Shown here one piece after another: positions 1 to 6,343 of a stretch of 8,143 nt of DNA; positions within the stretch are counted from its first letter, which is position 1; the number at the start of each line of letters is the position of its first letter. The stretch spans positions 1-8,143 of the forward strand of contig CALZQD010000065.1 of assembly GCA_945828175.1 (NCBI GenBank), given 5' to 3'. A program made the translations under genes and the position numbers. Source of the DNA: an uncultured Bacteroidales bacterium. Its GTDB lineage: Bacteria > Bacteroidota > Bacteroidia > Bacteroidales > Muribaculaceae. The notes beneath the pieces were generated by a model. That model worked only from the letters and a program-made list of their open reading frames with translations, did no database searches and was not told where the DNA came from.

Positions 1-490
1 CCATGAGGTTGGCCTGCTCGGGGCTGCTCATCTGGCTGATTGCCTGCTGTGCGGCGGCGAGGCCGGGGGTGTTTGTGACTGCGCCGCTCATGACGCCGAC
101 GAGGGCGCTGATGTCGTTGACGTTGCCGAAGAAGTAGACGGCGAGGACGATGGCGACGTTGAGAACGATGACGAGGACGGCCAGACCGTTGAGGACGACG
201 CCTCCTTTCTTGAACGACGAGAAGAAGCCCGGGCCGACCTGGAGGCCTATCGAGAAGATGAAGAGAATCAGGCCGAGCTCTCTGACGAATTTGAGGATGT
301 CGGAGTCGACGACATAGCCGAGGTGGCCCATGAGGATGCCGACGAAGAGCACGAAGGTGACTCCGAGCGAGACTCCGAAGATCTTGAGTTTACCGATGTA
401 GATGCCCGCGGCGATGACAAACGAATAGAGCACGAGCGTGCTTGCTATCGATTGGCTGCCGGGCAGCAACAGTTCACTTATCCATTCCAT
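1..490 (-). CDS. AspT/YidE/YbjL-type putative membrane transporter, N-terminal fragment
   Basis: This is the first 163 codons of an integral inner-membrane protein that runs off the left edge of the window. It begins [12 protein letters not shown]. Hydrophobic helices lie roughly at residues 15-32, 40-60, 70-90 and 99-122. Two motifs place it in the aspartate:alanine antiporter-like family (AspT/YidE/YbjL): GLQVGPGFF at residues 82-90 and the [13 protein letters not shown] segment at 135-147. Members I know of are about 550 residues, with two such membrane repeats flanking TrkA-C domains, so roughly two thirds is missing here. The ATG at 490 is the only credible start, because an in-frame TAA lies nine codons upstream with no start codon between. 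The substrate cannot be told: AspT itself exchanges aspartate for alanine, but most homologues are uncharacterised. It is divergent from the acyl-CoA synthetase gene. Confidence 0.85.
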   Translation of the reverse strand, partial: MEWISELLLPGSQSIASTLVLYSFVIAAGIYIGKLKIFGVSLGVTFVLFVGILMGHLGYVVDSDILKFVRELGLILFIFSIGLQVGPGFFSSFKKGGVVLNGLAVLVIVLNVAIVLAVYFFGNVNDISALVGVMSGAVTNTPGLAAAQQAISQMSSPEQANLM

Positions 491-521
491 AATAAATAGC
501 TTAAAACAATCACCTTAGCAG

Positions 522-538
522 GCCGCCCGAGGGGCGGC
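522..538 (-). promoter_or_regulatory. GC-rich hairpin in the transporter 5' leader
   Basis: GCCGCCC (522-528) and GGGCGGC (532-538) form a perfect 7-bp stem with a 3-nt loop. It lies about 30 nt upstream of the transporter start and downstream of its predicted promoter, so it should be in the leader RNA. On the minus strand it is followed by AAGGTGATTGTTTT, which has no clean U-run, so it is not a convincing terminator. A role in leader stability or translation control is inference only. Confidence 0.45.
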
Positions 539-552
539 ACTCAAATAAGTCG

Positions 553-560
553 CAAAGTTA
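553..560 (-). promoter_or_regulatory. Bacteroidota -7 promoter box for the transporter gene
   Basis: On the minus strand these bases read TAACTTTG, an exact match to the Bacteroidota sigma-ABfr -7 consensus TAnnTTTG. It predicts a transcript start near 546 and a leader of about 55 nt. I see no TTTG-like -33 element at the usual 19-21 bp spacing, only an A/T-rich tract. Confidence 0.6.
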
Positions 561-700
561 GTCAATTTTTTTAAAATTTTTAAGGTGTTTTGGGCCGAAA
601 TGGCTATAAAATTCGAGGAAAATCGAGATTAACTTTTGTTAACTTTAAGTGTGCATCATAGAAATGTTTGTTAACGCTACGTCAATTTGAGTCATAAAAA

Positions 701-732
701 TGTTTTAAATAGAGGCAAAGAAGCTAACTTTG
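701..732 (+). promoter_or_regulatory. Promoter of the acyl-CoA synthetase gene
   Basis: TAACTTTG at 725-732 matches the Bacteroidota -7 consensus TAnnTTTG exactly. The best upstream partner is the weak TGTTTT at 701-706, an 18-bp spacer away. The predicted start near 738 leaves a leader of about 23 nt. There is no Shine-Dalgarno sequence before the ATG at 761, as is common in this phylum. Confidence 0.6.
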
Positions 733-760
733 CCGCGGTTTTGTCACCAATTAGACTATT

Positions 761-2569
761 ATGCCTAACGTTTTAACAGATTTAATTAAAAGACAGGCAC
801 TCGGTTACGGCGGTCGTGAGGCCCTTAGATACCGAAAAGCAGACTCGTCGGAGTGGACTGTTATGTCATGGAACCAATTGCAAGGTCTTGTCGACACCCT
901 GGCCTGCGGGCTGGAGACTATCGGCGTCGGCCCTCAGGATATGATAAATATATTCTCGGCCAACCGTCCCGAGATACTGATTACTGATTTTGCCTGCTAC
1001 CGCAACCGTGCGATACCCGTCTCGATCTACGCGACGAGCAGCGCAGAGCAAGTCGAGTTTATAATCAAAGATTCGGGAGCCGTCATGATAATGGTCGGCA
1101 ACCGCGAGCAGTATGAGACCGTCCGTTCGGTGGCTCCGCGCTGTCACACGCTGAAGACCATTGTCGTCTACGACGAGTCAATCGAGATTCCCGAGGACGA
1201 CAAGTTGACGATGCGCTTCTCGTCGATGCTGAAGCTCGGCGAGGCTGCCACGCAGGAATGCCGCGACGCTGTCGCCGCCCGTGCCGCCGCCGCAACGCCC
1301 GAGGATATCGCCACATTAATATATACGTCGGGAACGACGGGCGAACCCAAGGGCGCGATACTGCCCCACAGCTGTTTCAACGCGGCGATGGAGATTCACC
1401 ACGAGCGCCTGACGACGCTGAGCGACAAGGATACGTCGCTCTGCTTCCTGCCCCTGAGTCATATCTTCGAGAAGGCCTGGACCTATTTCTGCCTCGATAG
1501 CGGCATGAGGGTCGCCATCAACAGCAACCCCAAAGAGATTCAGTCGGCCATGCGAGAGGTGCGTCCGACCTGTATGTGCAGCGTGCCGCGTTTCTGGGAG
1601 AAGGCCTATACGGCCATCCAGGAGAAATTCTCGACCATCAAAGGCTTCAAACGCTTCATGATACGCCGCGCGCTGGCCGTAGGCCGTCGCCGTAATCTCG
1701 ATTATGTGCGCCTTGGCAAGAAAGTGCCCGCGCTGCTCGAGGCCCGCTACCGCTTTTACTATAAGCGCGTTCTGTCGACCGTGGCCCGCGCCATAGGTGT
1801 CGACCGCGGCAATATCTACCCCACGGCCGGAGCGCCTCTGTCGGCAAATATCGTCGAGTTTTTCCACGCCTGTGGTATCAATATCCTCATCGGCTACGGC
1901 CTGTCGGAGACGACGGCGACGGTGACCTGCTTCCCGCAGGTAGGCTATGAAATCGGCAGTGTCGGCACCGTGATGCCCCGCGTCGAGGTCAAGCTCGGCG
2001 ACGAGAACGAGATATTAGTAAAGGGTCCGACTGTGATGCGTGGCTATTACAACTGCCCCGAGGAGACCGCCAAGGCCTTCACGGCCGACGGATGGTTCCG
2101 CACCGGCGACGCAGGCCGCTTTGACGAATCGGGCGCGCTCATCCTGACCGAGCGTCTCAAAGACCTCTTCAAGACCAGTAACGGCAAATATATCGCGCCG
2201 CAGGCCATCGAGAGCCGTCTCGGCGAGGACCGCTATATCGAGCAGGTGGCTGTCATCGGCGACCAGCGCAAATATGTGACGGCCATCATCATCCCGGCCT
2301 TCGAGGCCCTGAAGGAGTATGCCCGCCGCAAGAAAATCGCGTTCAAGAACATCGACGAGCTCATCCAAAACTCTGAGATCAAGAAGATGATAGCCGACCG
2401 CATCGAGAAACTTCAGGCCGGCTTAGCGGGATTCGAGAAAATCAAGAAATTTACGCTGCTGCCTCACGAATTCTCAATCGAGAGCGGCGAGCTGACCAAC
2501 ACGCTCAAACTGCGTCGTCCGGTCATCAACAGCCTCTATTCAAACGAAATCGAGGCGATGTATTGCTGA
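761..2569 (+). CDS. Long-chain fatty acid--CoA ligase (AMP-forming)
   Basis: This 602-residue cytoplasmic or membrane-associated enzyme of the ANL superfamily should activate fatty acids to acyl-CoA through an acyl-adenylate, using ATP and CoA. The signature motifs are present in order: the phosphate-binding loop YTSGTTGEPKGA at residues 188-199, GYGLSETT at 378-385, GWFRTGD at 444-450 with the ribose-binding Asp450, ERLKD at 464-468, and the C-terminal TLKLRR with the adenylation lysine at 583. The length and the long insertion between the first two motifs fit the FadD15/ACSL-like long-chain class rather than acetyl-CoA synthetase. Chain-length preference is inferred. The start is secured by an in-frame TAG at 752-754, three codons upstream. 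It appears monocistronic, with its own promoter and terminator. The probable role is activating exogenous or recycled fatty acids for phospholipid synthesis. No beta-oxidation genes are nearby. Confidence 0.93.
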   Translation: MPNVLTDLIKRQALGYGGREALRYRKADSSEWTVMSWNQLQGLVDTLACGLETIGVGPQDMINIFSANRPEILITDFACYRNRAIPVSIYATSSAEQVEFIIKDSGAVMIMVGNREQYETVRSVAPRCHTLKTIVVYDESIEIPEDDKLTMRFSSMLKLGEAATQECRDAVAARAAAATPEDIATLIYTSGTTGEPKGAILPHSCFNAAMEIHHERLTTLSDKDTSLCFLPLSHIFEKAWTYFCLDSGMRVAINSNPKEIQSAMREVRPTCMCSVPRFWEKAYTAIQEKFSTIKGFKRFMIRRALAVGRRRNLDYVRLGKKVPALLEARYRFYYKRVLSTVARAIGVDRGNIYPTAGAPLSANIVEFFHACGINILIGYGLSETTATVTCFPQVGYEIGSVGTVMPRVEVKLGDENEILVKGPTVMRGYYNCPEETAKAFTADGWFRTGDAGRFDESGALILTERLKDLFKTSNGKYIAPQAIESRLGEDRYIEQVAVIGDQRKYVTAIIIPAFEALKEYARRKKIAFKNIDELIQNSEIKKMIADRIEKLQAGLAGFEKIKKFTLLPHEFSIESGELTNTLKLRRPVINSLYSNEIEAMYC

Positions 2570-2591
2570 GAACAGTTATTTGCATATACTG

Positions 2592-2622
2592 AAAGCGGGA
2601 GGCCCGGGCTTCCCGCTTTTTT
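2592..2622 (+). terminator. Rho-independent terminator after the acyl-CoA synthetase gene
   Basis: AAAGCGGGA (2592-2600) pairs with TCCCGCTTT (2611-2619). G2601-T2610 and G2602-C2609 extend the stem around a CCCGGG loop, and a T-run covers 2617-2622. It lies 22 bp after the synthetase stop and directly abuts the stop of the convergent DUF4491 gene, so the same stem may also serve the minus strand, although there its U-tract is only three bases. Confidence 0.85.
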
Positions 2623-2623
2623 G

Positions 2624-2953
2624 CTAATGCGGATATTCGTCGCGGCGGCGGGGATTCATCGGGAACCAGCCTTTGATGACGCGCTCGCGCTGCTCGAAAA
2701 TCTCTTTAATCGTCCAGAACGACGAGAAGCCGACGACGCCCGCGAGGGTCGAGAGGAATACGTCAGAGACGGCCATGGCGACGCCACACATGACGATGCC
2801 GAGAATCAGGAAGCACCACCAGCATCGGGTGCCGAAATAGTATTCGCATTTGATGACGATGGGGTGGAAGATGCCGATGACGGCGAAGGTGCAGATGCCG
2901 ATGGCGAGGCCGAGGAGATTATATTGCTGAAGAATTTCGCTGAGATAAGTCAT
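2624..2953 (-). CDS. DUF4491 family small membrane protein
   Basis: This 109-residue inner-membrane protein of unknown function resembles the DUF4491 family of Bacteroidota. The recognisable family pattern is IGIFHPIVIKCEYYFG at residues 26-41, CWWCFLILGIV at 44-54, and a conserved tail with the IKEIFEQRERVIKGWFPMNP segment at 82-101. Three hydrophobic helices lie at about 13-34, 45-63 and 66-83, followed by a charged, probably cytoplasmic C-terminus. The reading frame extends ten codons further to a TTG at 2983. I reject that start because the TTG lies inside the predicted -7 promoter box and would not be in the transcript. The ATG at 2953 is therefore preferred. It is monocistronic and convergent with the acyl-CoA synthetase gene. 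No partner gene suggests a function. Confidence 0.85.
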   Translation of the reverse strand: MTYLSEILQQYNLLGLAIGICTFAVIGIFHPIVIKCEYYFGTRCWWCFLILGIVMCGVAMAVSDVFLSTLAGVVGFSSFWTIKEIFEQRERVIKGWFPMNPRRRDEYPH

Positions 2954-2980
2954 TTGTGATAAAAATGTCGGTTTCGGCGG

Positions 2981-2988
2981 CAAAGTTA
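2981..2988 (-). promoter_or_regulatory. Promoter box of the DUF4491 gene, deciding its start codon
   Basis: The minus strand reads TAACTTTG here, an exact TAnnTTTG. Transcription should begin near 2975, giving a leader of about 20 nt to the ATG at 2953. The box contains the upstream in-frame TTG (2981-2983), which excludes that codon as a start. No good -33 element is visible. Confidence 0.6.
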
Positions 2989-3100
2989 CTGAAAATAATC
3001 GGCTTTCGGGGGATGTAAAATGCGGAAAAACTAAGAGGTAAATTCGGGTGTTAATATTATGACAAAGCTATTACAAAAATATCACTATAACATTGCGATG

Positions 3101-3158
3101 CAATAATTGTAACAATTGTGTAACAATAATTGTAATTTTTAATTGATTAAATATCAAT
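3101..3158. repeat. Phased AT-rich repeats upstream of the sigma factor gene
   Basis: CAATAATTGTAA occurs twice as a direct repeat at 3101-3112 and 3124-3135, starts 23 bp apart. Nested within it, GTAACAAT occurs at 3109-3116 and 3120-3127, 11 bp apart. A separate inverted repeat, ATTGAT (3142-3147) and ATCAAT (3153-3158), has a 5-bp spacer. Just upstream, ATTGC and GCAAT (3092-3104) flank GAT. These sit inside the 365-bp gene-free stretch 2954-3318, whose central part (about 3045-3260) is strongly A/T-rich. Helical spacing suggests protein binding sites, but low-complexity AT sequence gives such matches by chance fairly easily. Confidence 0.4.
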
Positions 3159-3216
3159 AAATTGAAATGCAAAAATAAGTAATTTCATCGCATTAACATG
3201 TATTAACGCAAAAATG

Positions 3217-3246
3217 CTTGACAAAGCTAAATTCTTAGTAATTTTG
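3217..3246 (+). promoter_or_regulatory. Promoter of the ECF sigma factor gene
   Basis: TAATTTTG at 3239-3246 matches TAnnTTTG. CTTG at 3217-3220 (read also as TTGACA at 3218-3223) lies an 18-bp spacer upstream as a -33 element. The predicted start is near 3252, with a leader of about 65 nt rich in A. The form is that of a primary-sigma promoter, so basal expression need not depend on the ECF factor itself. Confidence 0.6.
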
Positions 3247-3318
3247 GATTGTAATCAGAAAAGAACGACACCGAAACAAAGCAAAAACTGATCAAAATCA
3301 ACTTAAAATTCAACTGGT

Positions 3319-3822
3319 ATGGGAACCTCGAAATTTCAAAGCAATCTGATGAACCTGCAGAGCAACATGCTCAACTTTGCCTACATGCTCACCTCAAACC
3401 GTGACGATGCTTACGACCTGCTTCAGGACACAACGCTCAAGGTGCTCGACAACGAAAGCAAATATGCCGAGAACACAAACTTCAAGGGCTGGGTGTTCAC
3501 AATCATGCGCAACATCTTCATCAACAACTACCGTCGCACGGCCCGAGCCGCGACGATGATCGACACCACCGACAACCTCTACCACATCAACCTCTCGCAG
3601 GACTCAGGCCTCGAATCGCCCGAAGACTCTTACGGCGCAAGCGAGATAGGCGCCGCCATCGAATCATTCTCTGACGAATACCGCATTCCATTCTCGATGC
3701 ACGTCGCCGGCTACAAATACAACGAAATCGCCGAGCATATGAATCTCCCCCTCGGCACCGTCAAGAGCCGCATCTTCTTCGCCCGCAAGAAACTCCAGGA
3801 GCAGTTTGCCGACTATCGCTAA
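3319..3822 (+). CDS. ECF-type RNA polymerase sigma factor (sigma-70 family, RpoE-like)
   Basis: This 167-residue transcription initiation factor directs RNA polymerase to a set of promoters not visible here. The sigma-2 domain covers about residues 10-75, including the core-binding DAYDLLQDTTLKVL at 30-43 and the -10-recognition helix around FKGWVFTIMRNIFINNYRR (55-73). An acidic linker of about 35 residues follows. The sigma-4 domain covers about 110-162, with the helix-turn-helix GYKYNEIAEHMNLPLGTVKS at 131-150 contacting the -35 region. There is no sigma-3 domain, as expected for group 4 factors. No anti-sigma factor, FecR-like gene or SusC/SusD pair is adjacent, so it is not the usual Bacteroidota sigma/anti-sigma cassette. 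It resembles the stand-alone ECF factors that recur in Bacteroidales genomes. The stimulus and regulon are unknown. Confidence 0.93.
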   Translation: MGTSKFQSNLMNLQSNMLNFAYMLTSNRDDAYDLLQDTTLKVLDNESKYAENTNFKGWVFTIMRNIFINNYRRTARAATMIDTTDNLYHINLSQDSGLESPEDSYGASEIGAAIESFSDEYRIPFSMHVAGYKYNEIAEHMNLPLGTVKSRIFFARKKLQEQFADYR

Positions 3823-3967
3823 ACTGCCGCAAAAGACATATCAGACAAAAAAAAGGTTCCCAGACCTCTCTCCGCGCAAACTTTCTCCTGTCCCATATAT
3901 ATACAGACTTAGCCAAAATCAAGAATAAAACAGTCATAGAGATTTATCATACATGGTATTATGCCAA
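3823..3967 (+). other. Long 3' untranslated stretch of the sigma factor transcript
   Basis: Between the sigma factor stop and the terminator hairpin lie 145 bases with no credible gene. It holds an A8 tract (3847-3854), a small AGGT/ACCT hairpin (3854-3867), and a TATATATACAG segment near 3897-3906. No TAnnTTTG box is seen, so an independent small RNA is not supported. The rest of the 3823-4126 gap holds the terminator (3968-3999) and the glyS promoter. Confidence 0.35.
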
Positions 3968-3999
3968 GAGCCCGCACCACACAGCGGGCTCGTTTTTTT
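3968..3999 (+). terminator. Rho-independent terminator after the sigma factor gene
   Basis: GAGCCCGC (3968-3975) and GCGGGCTC (3984-3991) make a perfect 8-bp stem with an 8-nt loop, followed one base later by seven T residues (3993-3999). It separates the sigma factor unit from the glyS operon. Confidence 0.9.
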
Positions 4000-4048
4000 G
4001 CATGCGGCTTTATGTGCACAGGCGTTTGAGGCTGTTTTGAGACGCGTT

Positions 4049-4080
4049 TTTGGTTTTGTGTGAATTATTTTCTAAATTTG
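4049..4080 (+). promoter_or_regulatory. Promoter of the glyS operon
   Basis: TTTG at 4049-4052 and TAAATTTG at 4073-4080 are separated by 20 bp, an essentially ideal Bacteroidota -33/-7 pair. The predicted start is near 4086, giving a leader of about 40 nt. The leader region carries a small inverted repeat, ACGTT (4082-4086) and AACGT (4093-4097), overlapping the start site. I see no T-box-like leader. Confidence 0.75.
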
Positions 4081-4126
4081 CACGTTAATATAAACGTTAA
4101 ACCCGCAACCAATCAGATAAAAAGAT

Positions 4127-5671
4127 ATGGCACAACAAGAAGACGTGTTCAAAAAGATAGTGGCACATGCCAAGGAGTATGGCTTTGTGTTTCAGTCAAG
4201 CGAAATCTATGACGGTCTCGGCGCAGTCTACGACTACGGTCAGAACGGCGTTGAGATGAAAAACAATATCAAGCGCTACTGGTGGGAATCCATGACGCTT
4301 CTCCACGAGAATATCGTCGGCATCGACTCGGCGATTTTCATGCACCCGACCATCTGGAAGGCTTCGGGCCACGTCGACGCGTTCAACGACCCGCTGATCG
4401 ACAACCGCGACTCGAAGAAGCGCTATCGCGCCGATGTGCTTATCGAAGACCAGATTGCCAAATACGACGATAAAATCGAAAAAGAGGTCGCCAAGGCCCG
4501 CAAACGCTTCGGCGACAGCTTCGACGAGGCTCTCTATCGCCAGACCAATCCGCGTGTGCAGGAGCATGTAGCCAAGCGCGAGGCTCTTCACGAGCGTTTC
4601 GCCAAGGCCATGAACGCCAACGATCTCGACGAGCTCCGTCAGATTATCATCGACGAAGAAATCGTCTGCCCCATCTCCGGCACGAAGAACTGGACAGAGG
4701 TGCGCCAGTTTAACCTCATGTTCAAGACAGAGATGGGCTCGACGGCCGACGGCTCGATGACGGTTTACCTCCGTCCCGAGACAGCCCAGGGCATCTTTGT
4801 CAACTACCTCAACGTGCAGAAGACCGGCCGTATGCGTATCCCCTTCGGCATCGCCCAGATAGGCAAGGCCTTCCGCAACGAAATCGTCGCCCGCCAGTTT
4901 ATCTTCAGAATGCGCGAGTTCGAGCAGATGGAAATGCAGTTCTTTGTCCGCCCGGGCGAGGAACTCAAATGGTTTGACACCTGGAAGCAGACCCGTCTGC
5001 GCTGGCACAAGGCCCTCGGCCTCGGCGACAGCAAATACCGCTTCCACGACCACGACAAGCTTGCGCACTATGCCAACGCCGCCACCGACATCGAATTCGA
5101 GATGCCTTTCGGCTTCAAGGAGGTAGAGGGTATTCACTCGCGCACAAACTTCGACCTTTCGCAGCATGAGAAATTCTCAGGCAAAAAGATACAGTATTTC
5201 GACCCCGAGCTCAACGAGAGCTACACGCCCTACGTCATCGAGACCTCGATCGGCGTTGACCGTATGTTCCTGAGCGTCTTCTGCTCGAGCTACGAAGAGC
5301 AGAAGCTCGAAGGCGGCGACACCCGCGTCGTCCTGCATCTGCCCGCGCCGTTGGCTCCGGTGAAATGCGCCGTGCTGCCGCTCGTCAAGAAAGACGGTCT
5401 GCCCGAAAAGGCCCGCGAGATTGTCGACGACCTGAAGTTTGACTTCGCGACACACTACGAGGAGAAAGACACCATCGGCAAGCGCTACCGCCGTCAGGAC
5501 GCCATCGGCACACCCTACTGTATCACAGTCGACCATCAGACACTCGAGGACAACACCGTGACGCTGCGCGACCGCGACACCATGGAACAGACCCGTGTGC
5601 CGGTAGCCGACCTCCACAAGCTCATCCACGACCGTGTCAGCCTGACGTCGTTGCTGCGCAAAATCGGTTAA
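4127..5671 (+). CDS. glyS: Glycyl-tRNA synthetase, homodimeric (alpha-2) type
   Basis: This 514-residue cytoplasmic class II aminoacyl-tRNA synthetase charges tRNA-Gly with glycine using ATP, which is essential for translation. It is the single-chain type related to eukaryotic and archaeal GlyRS, not the alpha/beta GlyQ-GlyS enzyme of Proteobacteria. Visible landmarks are the N-terminal catalytic segment with IYDGLGAVYDYG (27-38) and ASGH (79-82), a helical, charged insertion (about 95-180), RPETAQGIF (216-224), class II motif 2 beginning FRNEI (249-253), motif 3 around TSIGVDRMFLSVF (373-385), and the C-terminal anticodon-binding domain (about 400-514). Length is normal and nothing is missing. 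It is the first gene of an apparent operon with a LemA protein 25 bp downstream and an FKBP lipoprotein after that. The symbol glyS follows common use for this type, although glyQS is also used. Confidence 0.97.
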   Translation: MAQQEDVFKKIVAHAKEYGFVFQSSEIYDGLGAVYDYGQNGVEMKNNIKRYWWESMTLLHENIVGIDSAIFMHPTIWKASGHVDAFNDPLIDNRDSKKRYRADVLIEDQIAKYDDKIEKEVAKARKRFGDSFDEALYRQTNPRVQEHVAKREALHERFAKAMNANDLDELRQIIIDEEIVCPISGTKNWTEVRQFNLMFKTEMGSTADGSMTVYLRPETAQGIFVNYLNVQKTGRMRIPFGIAQIGKAFRNEIVARQFIFRMREFEQMEMQFFVRPGEELKWFDTWKQTRLRWHKALGLGDSKYRFHDHDKLAHYANAATDIEFEMPFGFKEVEGIHSRTNFDLSQHEKFSGKKIQYFDPELNESYTPYVIETSIGVDRMFLSVFCSSYEEQKLEGGDTRVVLHLPAPLAPVKCAVLPLVKKDGLPEKAREIVDDLKFDFATHYEEKDTIGKRYRRQDAIGTPYCITVDHQTLEDNTVTLRDRDTMEQTRVPVADLHKLIHDRVSLTSLLRKIG

Positions 5672-5696
5672 TCACAATCAATAAAAGCATATAATC

Positions 5697-6338
5697 ATGA
5701 ATCAACCCGTTCAACAAAAAAAATCGCCGGACAAATGGATTGTCCTGGGGGTCGTTGTAGTGGTGGCCATTGTGGCGCTAATCGCCGGCATATGGGGCTT
5801 CTATAACAGCGTCGTAGAAAAACAAGAGGTCGTTGATAACGCCTGGGCAAAAATTCAGGTGCAGTATCAGCGCCGCCTCGATCTTATCCCCAATCTGGTC
5901 GAGACCGTCAAGGGCTATGCCGCTCACGAGAGTGAGACACTCGAGTCGGTCACCCGCGCCCGCGCCGGTCTGTCGGATGCTTATAATGCCGCAGACTCGC
6001 TTATGAAGACTACGCCCGACAACGCAGCTGCATTCGAGCGCTACAACACGTCGCAGGCTCAGCTCGGCCGCGCGTTCAACGTCTATGTCAACGCCGTGCG
6101 TGAGGCTTATCCCGATCTCAAGGCTAACACTCAGTTTGAGAACCTTCAGAAGCAGATAGAAGGCACGGAGAATCGAATATCTATGGCTCGCACAGATTAT
6201 ACAAACACCGTCAAGGACTATAATCTGAAAATCAAACGTTTCCCCGGCAATCTCTTCGCATCGTTCTTCGGCTTCGAAGCCAAACCTCAGTTTGAGGCTG
6301 ACAGCGAGGCTCAATCAGCACCAAAAGTACAGTTCTGA
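5697..6338 (+). CDS. lemA: LemA family membrane protein
   Basis: This 213-residue single-pass membrane protein is of poorly understood function. After a short polar N-terminus, one strongly hydrophobic helix lies at about residues 14-36. The rest is a helical-bundle domain with the family hallmarks: NAWAKIQVQYQRRLDLIPNL at 48-67 continuing into VETVKGYA, and the C-terminal block from ENRISMARTDYTNTVKDYN (158-176) to FPGNLFASFFGF (182-193). The last 20 residues are polar and variable. It lies 25 bp after glyS and 5 bp before the FKBP gene, so it is probably cotranscribed. In many bacteria LemA is next to TPM-domain or HtpX genes. Here it is not, so the neighbourhood gives no partner beyond the isomerase. 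No signal-peptidase II Cys is present. Confidence 0.93.
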   Translation: MNQPVQQKKSPDKWIVLGVVVVVAIVALIAGIWGFYNSVVEKQEVVDNAWAKIQVQYQRRLDLIPNLVETVKGYAAHESETLESVTRARAGLSDAYNAADSLMKTTPDNAAAFERYNTSQAQLGRAFNVYVNAVREAYPDLKANTQFENLQKQIEGTENRISMARTDYTNTVKDYNLKIKRFPGNLFASFFGFEAKPQFEADSEAQSAPKVQF

Positions 6339-6343
6339 CCGAT

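Noticed and set aside
629..646. Tandem TTAACTTT repeats 10 bp apart in the transporter/synthetase divergent region
   Set aside because: They resemble the promoter box but do not complete TAnnTTTG at the right spacing, and a clean box exists at 725-732. In an A/T-rich spacer two 8-bp copies are weak evidence for an operator.
1316..1867. 183-codon minus-strand frame, and others inside the acyl-CoA synthetase gene
   Set aside because: They are shadows of a gene whose motifs run through the whole plus-strand frame. The translations are low-information, His/Arg/Ala/Gly-rich, without promoters or domains.
2621..2959. 112-codon plus-strand frame opposite the DUF4491 gene
   Set aside because: Its start overlaps the synthetase terminator and its translation is an Asp/Glu/Ala-rich artefact of the opposite strand. 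The minus-strand frame has family-level similarity and membrane helices.
3961..4026. Short frame MPRARTTQRARFF starting just before the sigma factor terminator
   Set aside because: It is encoded mainly by the terminator hairpin and T-run, has no promoter or ribosome-binding context, and shows no run of codons for one amino acid that would suggest an attenuator peptide.
4196..5167. 323-codon open frame on the minus strand within glyS
   Set aside because: It is antisense to an unmistakable GlyRS with full class II motifs. Long antisense frames are expected in GC-rich, codon-biased genes, and the translation shows no recognisable domain.
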